Positions 7,940 to 14,691 of a stretch of DNA of 64,000 bases are shown here, in pieces. The stretch is taken from NCBI GenBank assembly GCA_030447415.1, contig JAUJOZ010000007.1:62001-126000 (forward strand), written 5' to 3'. A model generated the notes under the pieces. It was given only the letters and a program-made list of their open reading frames with translations, searched no databases and was not told where the DNA came from. How positions within the stretch are numbered: the first letter of the stretch is position 1; every line of letters begins with the position of its first letter. Position numbers and translations under genes: made by a program. Source of the DNA: Thermomicrobiales bacterium. Its GTDB lineage: Bacteria > Chloroflexota > Chloroflexia > Thermomicrobiales > UBA6265.

Positions 7940-7958
7940 ACCTTACAAAAACCTTACA
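7940..7958. promoter_or_regulatory. 11-bp-periodic direct repeat, OmpR/PhoP-type operator
   Basis: ACCTTACA occurs at 7940-7947 and again at 7951-7958, i.e. CCTTACA-N4-CCTTACA with a period of exactly one helical turn. This is the architecture bound by OmpR/PhoB-family response regulators (compare the 7-bp direct repeats with 4-bp spacer of mycobacterial PhoP). It lies about 70 bp upstream of the minus-strand Cys-rich gene, placed where a -35 element would be relative to a weak TACGCT (-10-like) on that strand. That would suit a regulator acting as an activator. Confidence 0.5.
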
Positions 7959-8404
7959 CGCGCCCTCGACCGACCGTGCGCACCGATGGGGACATCGCTG
8001 GTGGCCGACTCGGGTTGGTGCGCCGGCGGTGGTGTGACCGTGCGCGCACGATACGCGGACCGAGCTCGCCCGTGAAAACACGGGAAGCCGCATGGTGGAG
8101 ATGACGTCAGGCCTTGGCTTGGGACCGTCGATTGGTTCCACACGGACGGTGGAGTGTGGCTGCGGCGCGGGGGGGTGGAGCGGGAATGCGACCGGGCCGG
8201 CGTGCAGGATCGAGGATGGATGGGTGACGCGCAAGCAACGGCGCCAGCTCCCGGGCGGCAGGAAGGCGAGAGGTCGCGTGTGGGGCTGCTTCCCTGGTGG
8301 GTGATCGGCCGAGCGAGCCCGGGTGCGACGCGCCGGCCGTTGACGGCTCAGGCCGTTCCTGCCACGATGGGGGCGGCCCCGTGTGGGAAGGGGGCAGTGC
8401 AACG
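7959..8404. other. Gene-free stretch
   Basis: I see no convincing coding region here; open frames are short and compositionally random. The only structure noted is a small hairpin CCCGTG-AAAA-CACGGG at 8069-8084. Confidence 0.5.
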
Positions 8405-8433
8405 CGAGACCCGGCCGCAATGGCCGGGTCTCG
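8405..8433 (-). terminator. Strong hairpin 3' of HisKA-like gene
   Basis: CGAGACCCGGCC (8405-8416) and GGCCGGGTCTCG (8422-8433) form a perfect 12-bp stem with a GCAAT loop, about 60 nt beyond the minus-strand stop at 8495. It lacks a U-tract. Confidence 0.6.
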
Positions 8434-8494
8434 TGCGGGAAGGGGAGGGGCGGAGCGTGTGCGACGCTCCGTGGGACTTGGGAGTCGTTCAGGT

Positions 8495-8800
8495 CTACGT
8501 CGCCTCTGTCCCTTCGGATTCCTGCCGCTGGTTGCCCCTCCTCGCCCCCCGAATGGAGGGCGGCTCGGACGTACCGCCTGGAGGTCGCCGTGGGCCCGTC
8601 AGCGCGCCGTTTGGGCCGTGAAGAAAGGCGGCTAGACGGCTGACCTGGGCGTCGATCTGCACCAGGTCGGCGGCGATGTGCGTGCGGCTCAGGTGGTCGA
8701 TCCGAAGCACCCGGCGGCGGGTCACCTGGGCGCGGGTTTTGATCGCGGTCAGCGCGTTGAGGAGCTCGTGGGACCTGAGCTCAGCGCCGCGTGGGTCCAC
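8495..8800 (-). CDS. Small HisKA-like phosphoacceptor domain protein
   Basis: About 101 residues from a GTG at 8800. The core reads SHELLNALTAIKTRAQVTRRR..., close to the H-box of sensor histidine kinases (SHELRTPLTAIKG...). A second helix (HIAADLVQIDAQVSRLAAFL) matches the second half of a HisKA dimerisation hairpin. There is no HATPase domain before the stop, and none of its motifs occurs nearby. It could be a free-standing histidine phosphotransfer/dimerisation module, a remnant of a kinase, or an unrelated helical hairpin. The start is uncertain; no good Shine-Dalgarno is visible. The gene follows a tiny membrane-protein frame. Confidence 0.5.
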   Translation of the reverse strand: MDPRGAELRSHELLNALTAIKTRAQVTRRRVLRIDHLSRTHIAADLVQIDAQVSRLAAFLHGPNGALTGPRRPPGGTSEPPSIRGARRGNQRQESEGTEAT

Positions 8801-8835
8801 ATCGGGCCGGGCTGGGCCGTCGCCCCAGGGGCGGG

Positions 8836-8952
8836 TCAATGCCGACGCCGAGGCCGTCGCCGGAGCAGCCGATCGGCGCCGGCGACGCCCACGGCGACGG
8901 TGCAGCCGAGCGCGAGGTTGATGAGGGCAAGGGTGGCGAGCGACGGGTCCAA
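8836..8952 (-). CDS. Possible single-pass membrane microprotein
   Basis: A 38-codon frame starts at TTG 8952 with GAGGAG about 6 nt upstream. It encodes a hydrophobic helix (LATLALINLALGCTVAVGVAG) followed by a basic tail (DRLLRRRPRRRH), an N-out/C-in single-span pattern. It precedes the HisKA-like small gene on the same strand. No family is recognised. The good ribosome binding site and clean membrane helix are the only support. Confidence 0.4.
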   Translation of the reverse strand: MDPSLATLALINLALGCTVAVGVAGADRLLRRRPRRRH

Positions 8953-9090
8953 AGTGGTCTCCTCTCGGCGAGCTCGTGGCGTCGTCGAGGATGAATCGCA
9001 AGCCAGATGCCCACGCAAAAGAGGAACCAGGCGGCTACCGTGGCGGGTTGCGTCGCAAGCGAACTCACCCGAGAATCCCGCGAGCCGCTC

Positions 9091-9099
9091 TGGTACACT
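9091..9099 (+). promoter_or_regulatory. Extended -10 promoter for toxin-antitoxin operon
   Basis: TGGTACACT, a TGn-extended -10, ends 54 nt upstream of the antitoxin start at 9154. No clear -35 is seen. Confidence 0.5.
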
Positions 9100-9153
9100 A
9101 GTGGCGAACAGAACGTCAGTTCTGATTCATCTGCTGGGGAAGGAATGAAGGTC

Positions 9154-9819
9154 ATGTTCCCGCTCATTGCCTTCACAACTGACACGGTATCTCGGCTCAC
9201 GGGGCTGTCGGTCCCCCAACTCCACCGCTGGGATCGCACCCGGTTCTTCATCCCGACTTTCGCCGATCCTCAGCGCCGGCGGCCCCATAGTCGGATCTAT
9301 TCGTACGCCGATGTGGTCGGTCTCAGAACCATCGCGATGCTGCGCCGGCAAGGCGTTTCGTTTCCTGAGTTGAAGAAGGTCCGGGGGTTCTTCGAGTCAA
9401 ACACAAACGAGGATTGGGCGAACCGCCGCTTCTTCGTGGTCGGCCGGCGCGTCTTTTTCACGCACGAGGACGCCGTCTTGGCCGCCAAGCCGCTGGGCCA
9501 GAGAGTCGACCGCGAGATTATCGACCTTGGCCCGATCGTTAGCGATGTGGAGGGGGCCGTTCGTCAGCTCACACAACGGACGCCCGACCAGATAGGCGTC
9601 GTCATCCAGGACCGACTGATCATGGGCGGAGCCCCAACCATCGCGGGCACGCGCATCCCGACGGCTACCATCGACGAATTCCACCGCAGCGGCTACGGTG
9701 ATCAGGACATCATCCGGGAGTTCCCGCGCCTGGAGCCTGCCGACATCCGCGTGGCTATTGATCACGAACGCCGCCAACGCGGAGAAGCACGAGTGCCAAC
9801 GGCAGCGGTCGGCGGTTAG
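9154..9819 (+). CDS. MerR-type HTH + DUF433 antitoxin
   Basis: Probable antitoxin and autorepressor of a VapBC-like pair. Residues ~1-80 form a MerR-like winged helix (DTVSRLTGLSVPQLHRWDRT... RIYSYADVVGLRTIAMLRRQGVSFPELKKV). The C-terminal ~65 residues match DUF433 (DRLIMGGAPTIAGTRIPTATI..., YGDQDIIREFPRLEPADIRVAI), a domain typical of VapB-like antitoxins. The middle segment is a linker strand region. The ATG at 9154 is chosen because GGGGAAGGA (9136-9144) lies 9 nt upstream; the ATG at 9145 abuts it directly. Eleven nucleotides separate it from the DUF5615 toxin. A+T content is somewhat higher than in the neighbours, in keeping with horizontal movement. Confidence 0.8.
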   Translation: MFPLIAFTTDTVSRLTGLSVPQLHRWDRTRFFIPTFADPQRRRPHSRIYSYADVVGLRTIAMLRRQGVSFPELKKVRGFFESNTNEDWANRRFFVVGRRVFFTHEDAVLAAKPLGQRVDREIIDLGPIVSDVEGAVRQLTQRTPDQIGVVIQDRLIMGGAPTIAGTRIPTATIDEFHRSGYGDQDIIREFPRLEPADIRVAIDHERRQRGEARVPTAAVGG

Positions 9820-9830
9820 CCGACCGCCCG

Positions 9831-10298
9831 ATGGAGGACCGCCCCCGCGTCCATTTTTTCATCGATGAGAACCTGCCCGTTCGCCTCCTCCGGACCATCC
9901 TGGCCGAGCGCAACCACCAGGTGACGCTGGTTCAAGTTGCCTTCAAAGACCCAGCGATCCTGCGCACCGCAGACGAAATTGGTGCCGTCATCATCACATC
10001 GGACAAGTGGTTCCTGCGGGAGCTGTTTCGCCTGCCGACCGGCCATAGGAGCCGCTTCAGACAGGCTGGAGTCGTTCCGGTCCCTGGGACATGGGAGATC
10101 GCGCGGCGGCGGATCATCGAATATCTTCCGATGATCGAGGTGATGTATCGAACCCGCCGGGCGCAAGCAGACGCGCGGCTCGGCATCGACCTGAGTTCAA
10201 GGATGATTCACATCCAGGAGTCTCTCTCGGCGATTGCCGGCGCATCCCCACCGACTCGGTCCCCCACAAACGATGCTGATAAGGAAGAAGCCAGATAG
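9831..10298 (+). CDS. DUF5615 PIN-like toxin
   Basis: Probable ribonuclease toxin of the PIN superfamily (DUF5615/Mut7-C-like). The N-terminus VHFFIDENLPVRLLRTILAERNHQVTLV carries the first acidic pair (D, E) and the characteristic ENLP. IGAVIITSDKWFLREL carries the later Asp of the PIN active site. Known DUF5615 proteins are ~110-130 aa; this one is 155 aa with a Ser/Thr-rich tail. It sits directly after its DUF433 antitoxin and ahead of a strong hairpin (10343-10373), so the two form a compact operon. The pairing is established for these families. RNase activity here is inferred. Confidence 0.75.
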   Translation: MEDRPRVHFFIDENLPVRLLRTILAERNHQVTLVQVAFKDPAILRTADEIGAVIITSDKWFLRELFRLPTGHRSRFRQAGVVPVPGTWEIARRRIIEYLPMIEVMYRTRRAQADARLGIDLSSRMIHIQESLSAIAGASPPTRSPTNDADKEEAR

Positions 10299-10342
10299 CA
10301 GATGGTGCTCACCCCCGCCGGCCAACGGCCGTCCGTCTCGAT

Positions 10343-10373
10343 CCGCAGCGGCGGGGCTGGCCCGCCGCTGCGG
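10343..10373. terminator. Terminator hairpin after toxin-antitoxin operon
   Basis: CCGCAGCGGCGGG and its exact complement CCCGCCGCTGCGG form a 13-bp stem with a 5-nt loop, 45 nt after the toxin stop. It lies between the plus-strand toxin and the minus-strand gene ending at 10538 and could serve both. Confidence 0.65.
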
Positions 10374-10537
10374 GTCCCACCAGCTGCGCCCGCCTCGTCC
10401 TGACCCGACGTTCCAGGTGCACTGTCGCCTCGCCCCGATCCCGCAATGCCCGGGGCGATGGTGTGACGGAGCGCCTTGTGACGTTCGGTGAGACCTGGGT
10501 TTCCGTGCCGCGCCAGGGCGTCTAAGACGCGCCCGGC

Positions 10538-11494
10538 TCAGCCTCGGGGCGGCGCGAATGCCAGAATGCCGACACCCTCGACTCCGATCGCCGGCGGGTC
10601 GAGGTGGACGCTCGTGACGTTGATCCCGGCGAACGGGCGGACGCCGAAGGTGCGCTCCAGCCGCTCCTGCGGCGCGTTGTACCCCTTGATCAACGGAGTC
10701 ACCCAGCCGACCACCTCGACCCGCTCCGCGATCGGCCGGTGGTCCCCGGTCGCCTCGCGGTGCCGTCGCACGAAGTCCCGGATCAGGGCCCCGCCCAGGA
10801 CGATCGCGCTCTCGCCGACGGCGAGGCTCATCGTCGCCTTGTCGATGATGTCGTCGGCCCCGGCGGCGCGCAGCGTGAGAACCGGGCGCTCGACGTGCCG
10901 CTGCGCCGCCAACTGCGGCGCCACGATGCCGTCGACGATGTCCTGCGCCGCCTCTTGGTCGGCGTGCATCACGACATCCCCGTCGCCGGTGTACGACGGA
11001 ATGACGAACGCCCCCGCCGGATAGGCCGGCCGACCCGCCTCGTCGGGTTTCGTCTTCTTGAGGAAGACCGCGGGGATGCCGGAGACGACCGCGTACATCG
11101 CCGCGACCGGGTAGCCCGACATGCCCGGCACGAACAGCGCGTTGGCCCGCCGCGCCCGCAGGTGGGCGGCGGCTTCGGCGGCGTGGGCGGCGAGGTACTC
11201 CGGACGCGCCGTCGTCTTGAGCAGGCTCCCGTACTCGATTCCGATCCCGCCGCCGGGGAAGACCCGGGCGGTGCCCAGACGCAGCAGCCCGCGCAGAAGG
11301 TGCCTGGCGCCTTCAGGCAGCCCCGAGGCCGCGATCGCGGTATCCGACTCCGCATACGGGACGCACGCCACGCTCTCCGTGCAGGGGGCGATGGGGAGTT
11401 CCTCGCGAGGCCGGTCGTAGCGGGGTAGTGCCTGCCGCTCCTCGCGCGGCACCGTTGTCTCCACCGCGGCCGGGGCGGTCATGGACACGGTCAT
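10538..11494 (-). CDS. Phosphoribosyltransferase-like protein
   Basis: About 318 aa with a PRTase-like Rossmann core: NALFVPGMSGYPVAAMYAVVSGIPAVFLKKTK, then SYTGDGDVVMHAD and an ATMSLAVGESAIVLGGALIRDFV helix. It resembles the type I phosphoribosyltransferase (orotate/adenine PRTase) fold, but I do not see a textbook PRPP loop, so substrate and activity are open. The first ~45 residues are Pro/Glu-rich and probably disordered. The ATG at 11494 lies 2 nt past GGAGGG; a GTG two codons later has better spacing. It is the last gene of a minus-strand series behind the PP2C-like protein (gap 279 bp, no gene seen). Confidence 0.55.
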   Translation of the reverse strand: MTVSMTAPAAVETTVPREERQALPRYDRPREELPIAPCTESVACVPYAESDTAIAASGLPEGARHLLRGLLRLGTARVFPGGGIGIEYGSLLKTTARPEYLAAHAAEAAAHLRARRANALFVPGMSGYPVAAMYAVVSGIPAVFLKKTKPDEAGRPAYPAGAFVIPSYTGDGDVVMHADQEAAQDIVDGIVAPQLAAQRHVERPVLTLRAAGADDIIDKATMSLAVGESAIVLGGALIRDFVRRHREATGDHRPIAERVEVVGWVTPLIKGYNAPQERLERTFGVRPFAGINVTSVHLDPPAIGVEGVGILAFAPPRG

Positions 11495-11773
11495 CGCCCT
11501 CCCTCCCTGTTGCCCCGACCTGGCACGGGCTGCGCCACGGCTTCACGTCGCGGTGCCGCTCCGGATGATCGGGCATCCTATCGCCCGACCGATCACCGCC
11601 GTCGGCGTCGGTCCCGTCCGCTCGCACGAAACAGGCCCCGCCCCCTCCCTCGTCGCCACGGCCGAGACAGGGGGCGCAGCTTTGATCCCTGCCCCGCCCA
11701 AACGACGTCCGTGATCGGTGAGAAACTGATCTCGTCCTTGTGTGGCGTGGCCGGTCGGCGGAGCCCGACGGAC

Positions 11774-14434
11774 CTACGCCGCCGCCGGCAGCGCCGGCAA
11801 CGCGGCGCGCCAGACCTCCCCGCCGGCCAGGAAGTACACCGCGCCCCTGGGCTCGTCCACCACGAGGTCCCGCACGTCGGCCAGGGCTCGGGCCGTGGCC
11901 GGGTCGGCGCCGATAGGGAGGAGGAACTGCCGCGCCTCGTCGCCGTTGGGGTCGAGGCGAAGGATGCGGCCGGCGGATCCGGCGCTCGTGGCCGGCTCGG
12001 CGATGTAGAGGAAGTTCGTGTCCGGGCCGCCGTACAGGGCGATCGGGTTCGTCACGGCGGGGATCACGGCCGGCGCGAGCTCGCCTCGCACCACCCCGTG
12101 CAAGAACGAGAGGACGCGGCCGTCGGCAAGCAGGATGTGGATGCGCCCGTCGATCGCGAGGTCGCGCGCCGTCCGCAGCGCGTCACGGGCGCCGACGCTG
12201 GCCCAGTCCTCCGGCGAGGCGTCGAGATCGTCGGCCGAGAACTTCAGCAGTCGGCCCGCGCCCGGCTCGATGGCGTAGAAGCTACCCTGGAACGCACCGC
12301 ACGGGGCGGCGGGCCACGGCGTCTGGTCGTTAGCCAGCCCGAGCGGCCGCCGTGCCCAGCCTCCGGCGGGGTTCAGGGCGTAGAGGGCGGCGCCGTCCGT
12401 AGCGACCACACCCCCTTCGTCCGCGGCGGCCTCGTGTAACTCCCCGACGACCCCGCCTCCCACCCGTGTGCCGGGCGCCAGGAGCTGGACGAGCTGGCGA
12501 TTCGTGGGGTCGAGGCGGTAGAAGCCGCCACCCACGAGGTAAACCTCTGACCCGGCGCGTGCCAATCGCGTCGTGCCGCTCGCCAGGGCGGGCGGCAGCG
12601 CGCCGATGCGCACGACATCGGTGAGGCGAATCACGCCGCGCGCCCGGTCCCGTAGGGTCTCCAGCGTTTGCTGTCGCGGCGCCAGAGCCGGGCCGTCCGC
12701 GCCGTTGCGCGCGGCCCCTGCCAGCGCCTCCTCCGCCTGCCCCAGGCGGTCGTCGGCCGCCGTCGTGTCGGGTTCGTCCGCCGCCGCCTGCAGGTGATCG
12801 TCGACCGCGGCCAGGTAGCTCTCGGCGCGCGCCGCCCGGTCACGCTGGCGGCCGAGGGCGACGCCAGAGGTCCCGAAGGTCAGCAGCAGTACGAGCACCA
12901 GGGCGAGCGTCCGCCCCGGAACGCGGATCATCGGGCCGCGTGGCAAGCGTGCCCTCCACTCCGCCGGCAGCGATCGCTGCTCGCGGTAGCAGCGGACGCT
13001 GGCGGCGCCCGGCGCGGCCAGGACGCGACGCCGAGCAACCGGTGGCGTTGCCGTCATGCGCCGTCGTGGAATGAACCGTTCCGAGATTCCGACCAGCGCC
13101 AGCTGCAGTCGCCCCACCGTTCGGGCACGACCCACCCGCGGCCCCACCGTCGCGCCGTCGGCCAGCACCGGCGGCAGGTTGGCCGCGGTGACCCCCAATG
13201 GTCCCCGCGGGTCGGAGGCGGGGGCGTCGGGCCGAGCCGTCTCCACGCTCGCGGTGGCGACACCAGTCCCCCCACCTGCGTCGGGCCTGAGCCGGACCGC
13301 CGAGTCCGCGGCGACGCCCGGGCCGACATCTCCGTGCGGCGCGGTGTCGTCCTGGCCGTCGTCACGGGGTCGTCGCCTCTCGTGGGCCGCGGTGCTGCCT
13401 GCGCCGGCAGGAGCGGGTCCCCGGTCAAGCGGGATGCCGACCGTGGCGAGTGCGGCGCGCCGCCAGCCGGCCCCGGGGCGACCCGGTCGGAACCCGACGC
13501 GGGCCAACTCCGCCCCCGTGCCCATGAACCCTACCCCCAGACCAGGCATGGCGGGGGATGTCGGGCGGGGTCGGGCCATGGACGGCGCCGGCCGGCGCGG
13601 TGCCACCGCGGACCAAGCCTCACCGACGCGACTCAAACCGATACTCGTCCGCGCCGTCGCCCAGTCCAGCCCCGAGCGGGCAGTCTCATTGCCGGTCGGC
13701 CGGCCGAGGACGATGGCGGCAGCGTGGACGTCGTCGAGGTCGTGCGCTACGACCAGCCGTTCGAGGCGATCGAGGACCGCCGCCAGCTGGCCACGGCGCA
13801 GGACATCAGGTGGTGGGCCGGCCGGCTGGAAGGAGGCACCACCGGCGCGCCCCAGGCAGCGGGCAAGGGTCGTCGAGCAGAGGAGGACCAGGTCCCCGGG
13901 CGCGGCGACGGAATGGAACATGTCCGGTCGGATCCCCTCGCGGTAACCGAGCGGATCGGGCGCTGGCGCGTCGGTCGGCGGCACGTAATCGCCGCGCCAG
14001 GAGGCGAGGTCCGGGAAGGCGTAGAGCCGCCCGTCTTGGACGACGGCGGCCTGGCTTGGGGGGACCTGGGCGATGGTGAGATCGCGTCCCTCGACGACGA
14101 TGGCGACGGCGCCGACGTACGCGCGGCGGTCCCAACAGCACCCGGTGGCGGGTCGGTTCTCGGCTAGAACCGCGGCGTTGGCCGCGGCGAAGGCGCGGCC
14201 GAGGGCGGCGGCGGCCGGCAGCGCGGCGGCTTCCGCGAATGTTTCCCGCAACGTCGCCAGCGCGAGCGCGGCGACCTCAAAGCCCCGCGCGTTCGATTCT
14301 AGCGGCTCGACGCTGACCAGGAGTTGGCGCCCGCCGGGGCCGGGCTGTGGGTCGACGTGGACGACGTTGCGGGCATCACGAGGGATGCCGGCAGCGAGCG
14401 CGAAGGCCACGGCGGACAACATCGGCCGGCTCAT
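11774..14434 (-). CDS. PP2C-like pseudophosphatase, TM and beta-propeller protein
   Basis: Large three-part membrane protein, 886 aa. Residues ~1-250 look like a PPM/PP2C fold (YVGAVAIVVEGRDLTIAQVP..., GDLVLLCSTTLAR, DDVHAAAIVL), but the metal-binding SDG of active enzymes reads STT, so phosphatase activity is doubtful. Residues ~290-490 are a Pro/Arg/Gly-rich linker. One membrane segment (TLALVLVLLLTFGTSGVAL) falls near 506-526. A coiled region (RAARAESYLAAVDDHLQAA) follows, then a repeat-rich beta-propeller (~600-886: VYLVGGGFYRLDPTNR, LYALNPAGGW, ILRLDPNGDEARQF). Topology predicts a cytoplasmic PP2C-like part and an outer propeller. The start has AAAGGTGAG upstream and its own promoter (14572-14600). 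Function unknown; possibly a regulatory sensor. Confidence 0.7.
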   Translation of the reverse strand: MSRPMLSAVAFALAAGIPRDARNVVHVDPQPGPGGRQLLVSVEPLESNARGFEVAALALATLRETFAEAAALPAAAALGRAFAAANAAVLAENRPATGCCWDRRAYVGAVAIVVEGRDLTIAQVPPSQAAVVQDGRLYAFPDLASWRGDYVPPTDAPAPDPLGYREGIRPDMFHSVAAPGDLVLLCSTTLARCLGRAGGASFQPAGPPPDVLRRGQLAAVLDRLERLVVAHDLDDVHAAAIVLGRPTGNETARSGLDWATARTSIGLSRVGEAWSAVAPRRPAPSMARPRPTSPAMPGLGVGFMGTGAELARVGFRPGRPGAGWRRAALATVGIPLDRGPAPAGAGSTAAHERRRPRDDGQDDTAPHGDVGPGVAADSAVRLRPDAGGGTGVATASVETARPDAPASDPRGPLGVTAANLPPVLADGATVGPRVGRARTVGRLQLALVGISERFIPRRRMTATPPVARRRVLAAPGAASVRCYREQRSLPAEWRARLPRGPMIRVPGRTLALVLVLLLTFGTSGVALGRQRDRAARAESYLAAVDDHLQAAADEPDTTAADDRLGQAEEALAGAARNGADGPALAPRQQTLETLRDRARGVIRLTDVVRIGALPPALASGTTRLARAGSEVYLVGGGFYRLDPTNRQLVQLLAPGTRVGGGVVGELHEAAADEGGVVATDGAALYALNPAGGWARRPLGLANDQTPWPAAPCGAFQGSFYAIEPGAGRLLKFSADDLDASPEDWASVGARDALRTARDLAIDGRIHILLADGRVLSFLHGVVRGELAPAVIPAVTNPIALYGGPDTNFLYIAEPATSAGSAGRILRLDPNGDEARQFLLPIGADPATARALADVRDLVVDEPRGAVYFLAGGEVWRAALPALPAAA

Positions 14435-14571
14435 AGCTCACTCACCTTTGAGCGCGGGGCCGTCGCTCGTGAGAGCGCAGGCTCCGCCAGGCGGTGGGTC
14501 GCACCGCCCGATAATTCGAACAAAAGTTCGATTTACGGCCTATGGAAGAGCGGGTTCCAACGATAACACGG

Positions 14572-14600
14572 AGTATATCAGCGGCTTGTACGTACGTCTA
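14572..14600 (-). promoter_or_regulatory. Promoter of the PP2C-like protein gene
   Basis: On the minus strand, TAGACG (complement of 14595-14600) and TATACT (complement of 14572-14577) are exactly 17 nt apart. A TGn extension (to 14580) precedes the -10. It lies 138 nt upstream of the start at 14434. Confidence 0.6.
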
Positions 14601-14691
14601 CGCCAGTTTGCCGGGATTCAGGCAAACCGAGTGTCGTGAGGGTTCAACGGGAGGCCGGCGGGCAACGGCGTCCGGTGCCACGGACAGGACG

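Noticed and set aside
12668..14167. 499-codon plus-strand frame against the PP2C-like gene
   Set aside because: Composition is that of a shadow; the minus-strand gene has a ribosome site, promoter and domains.
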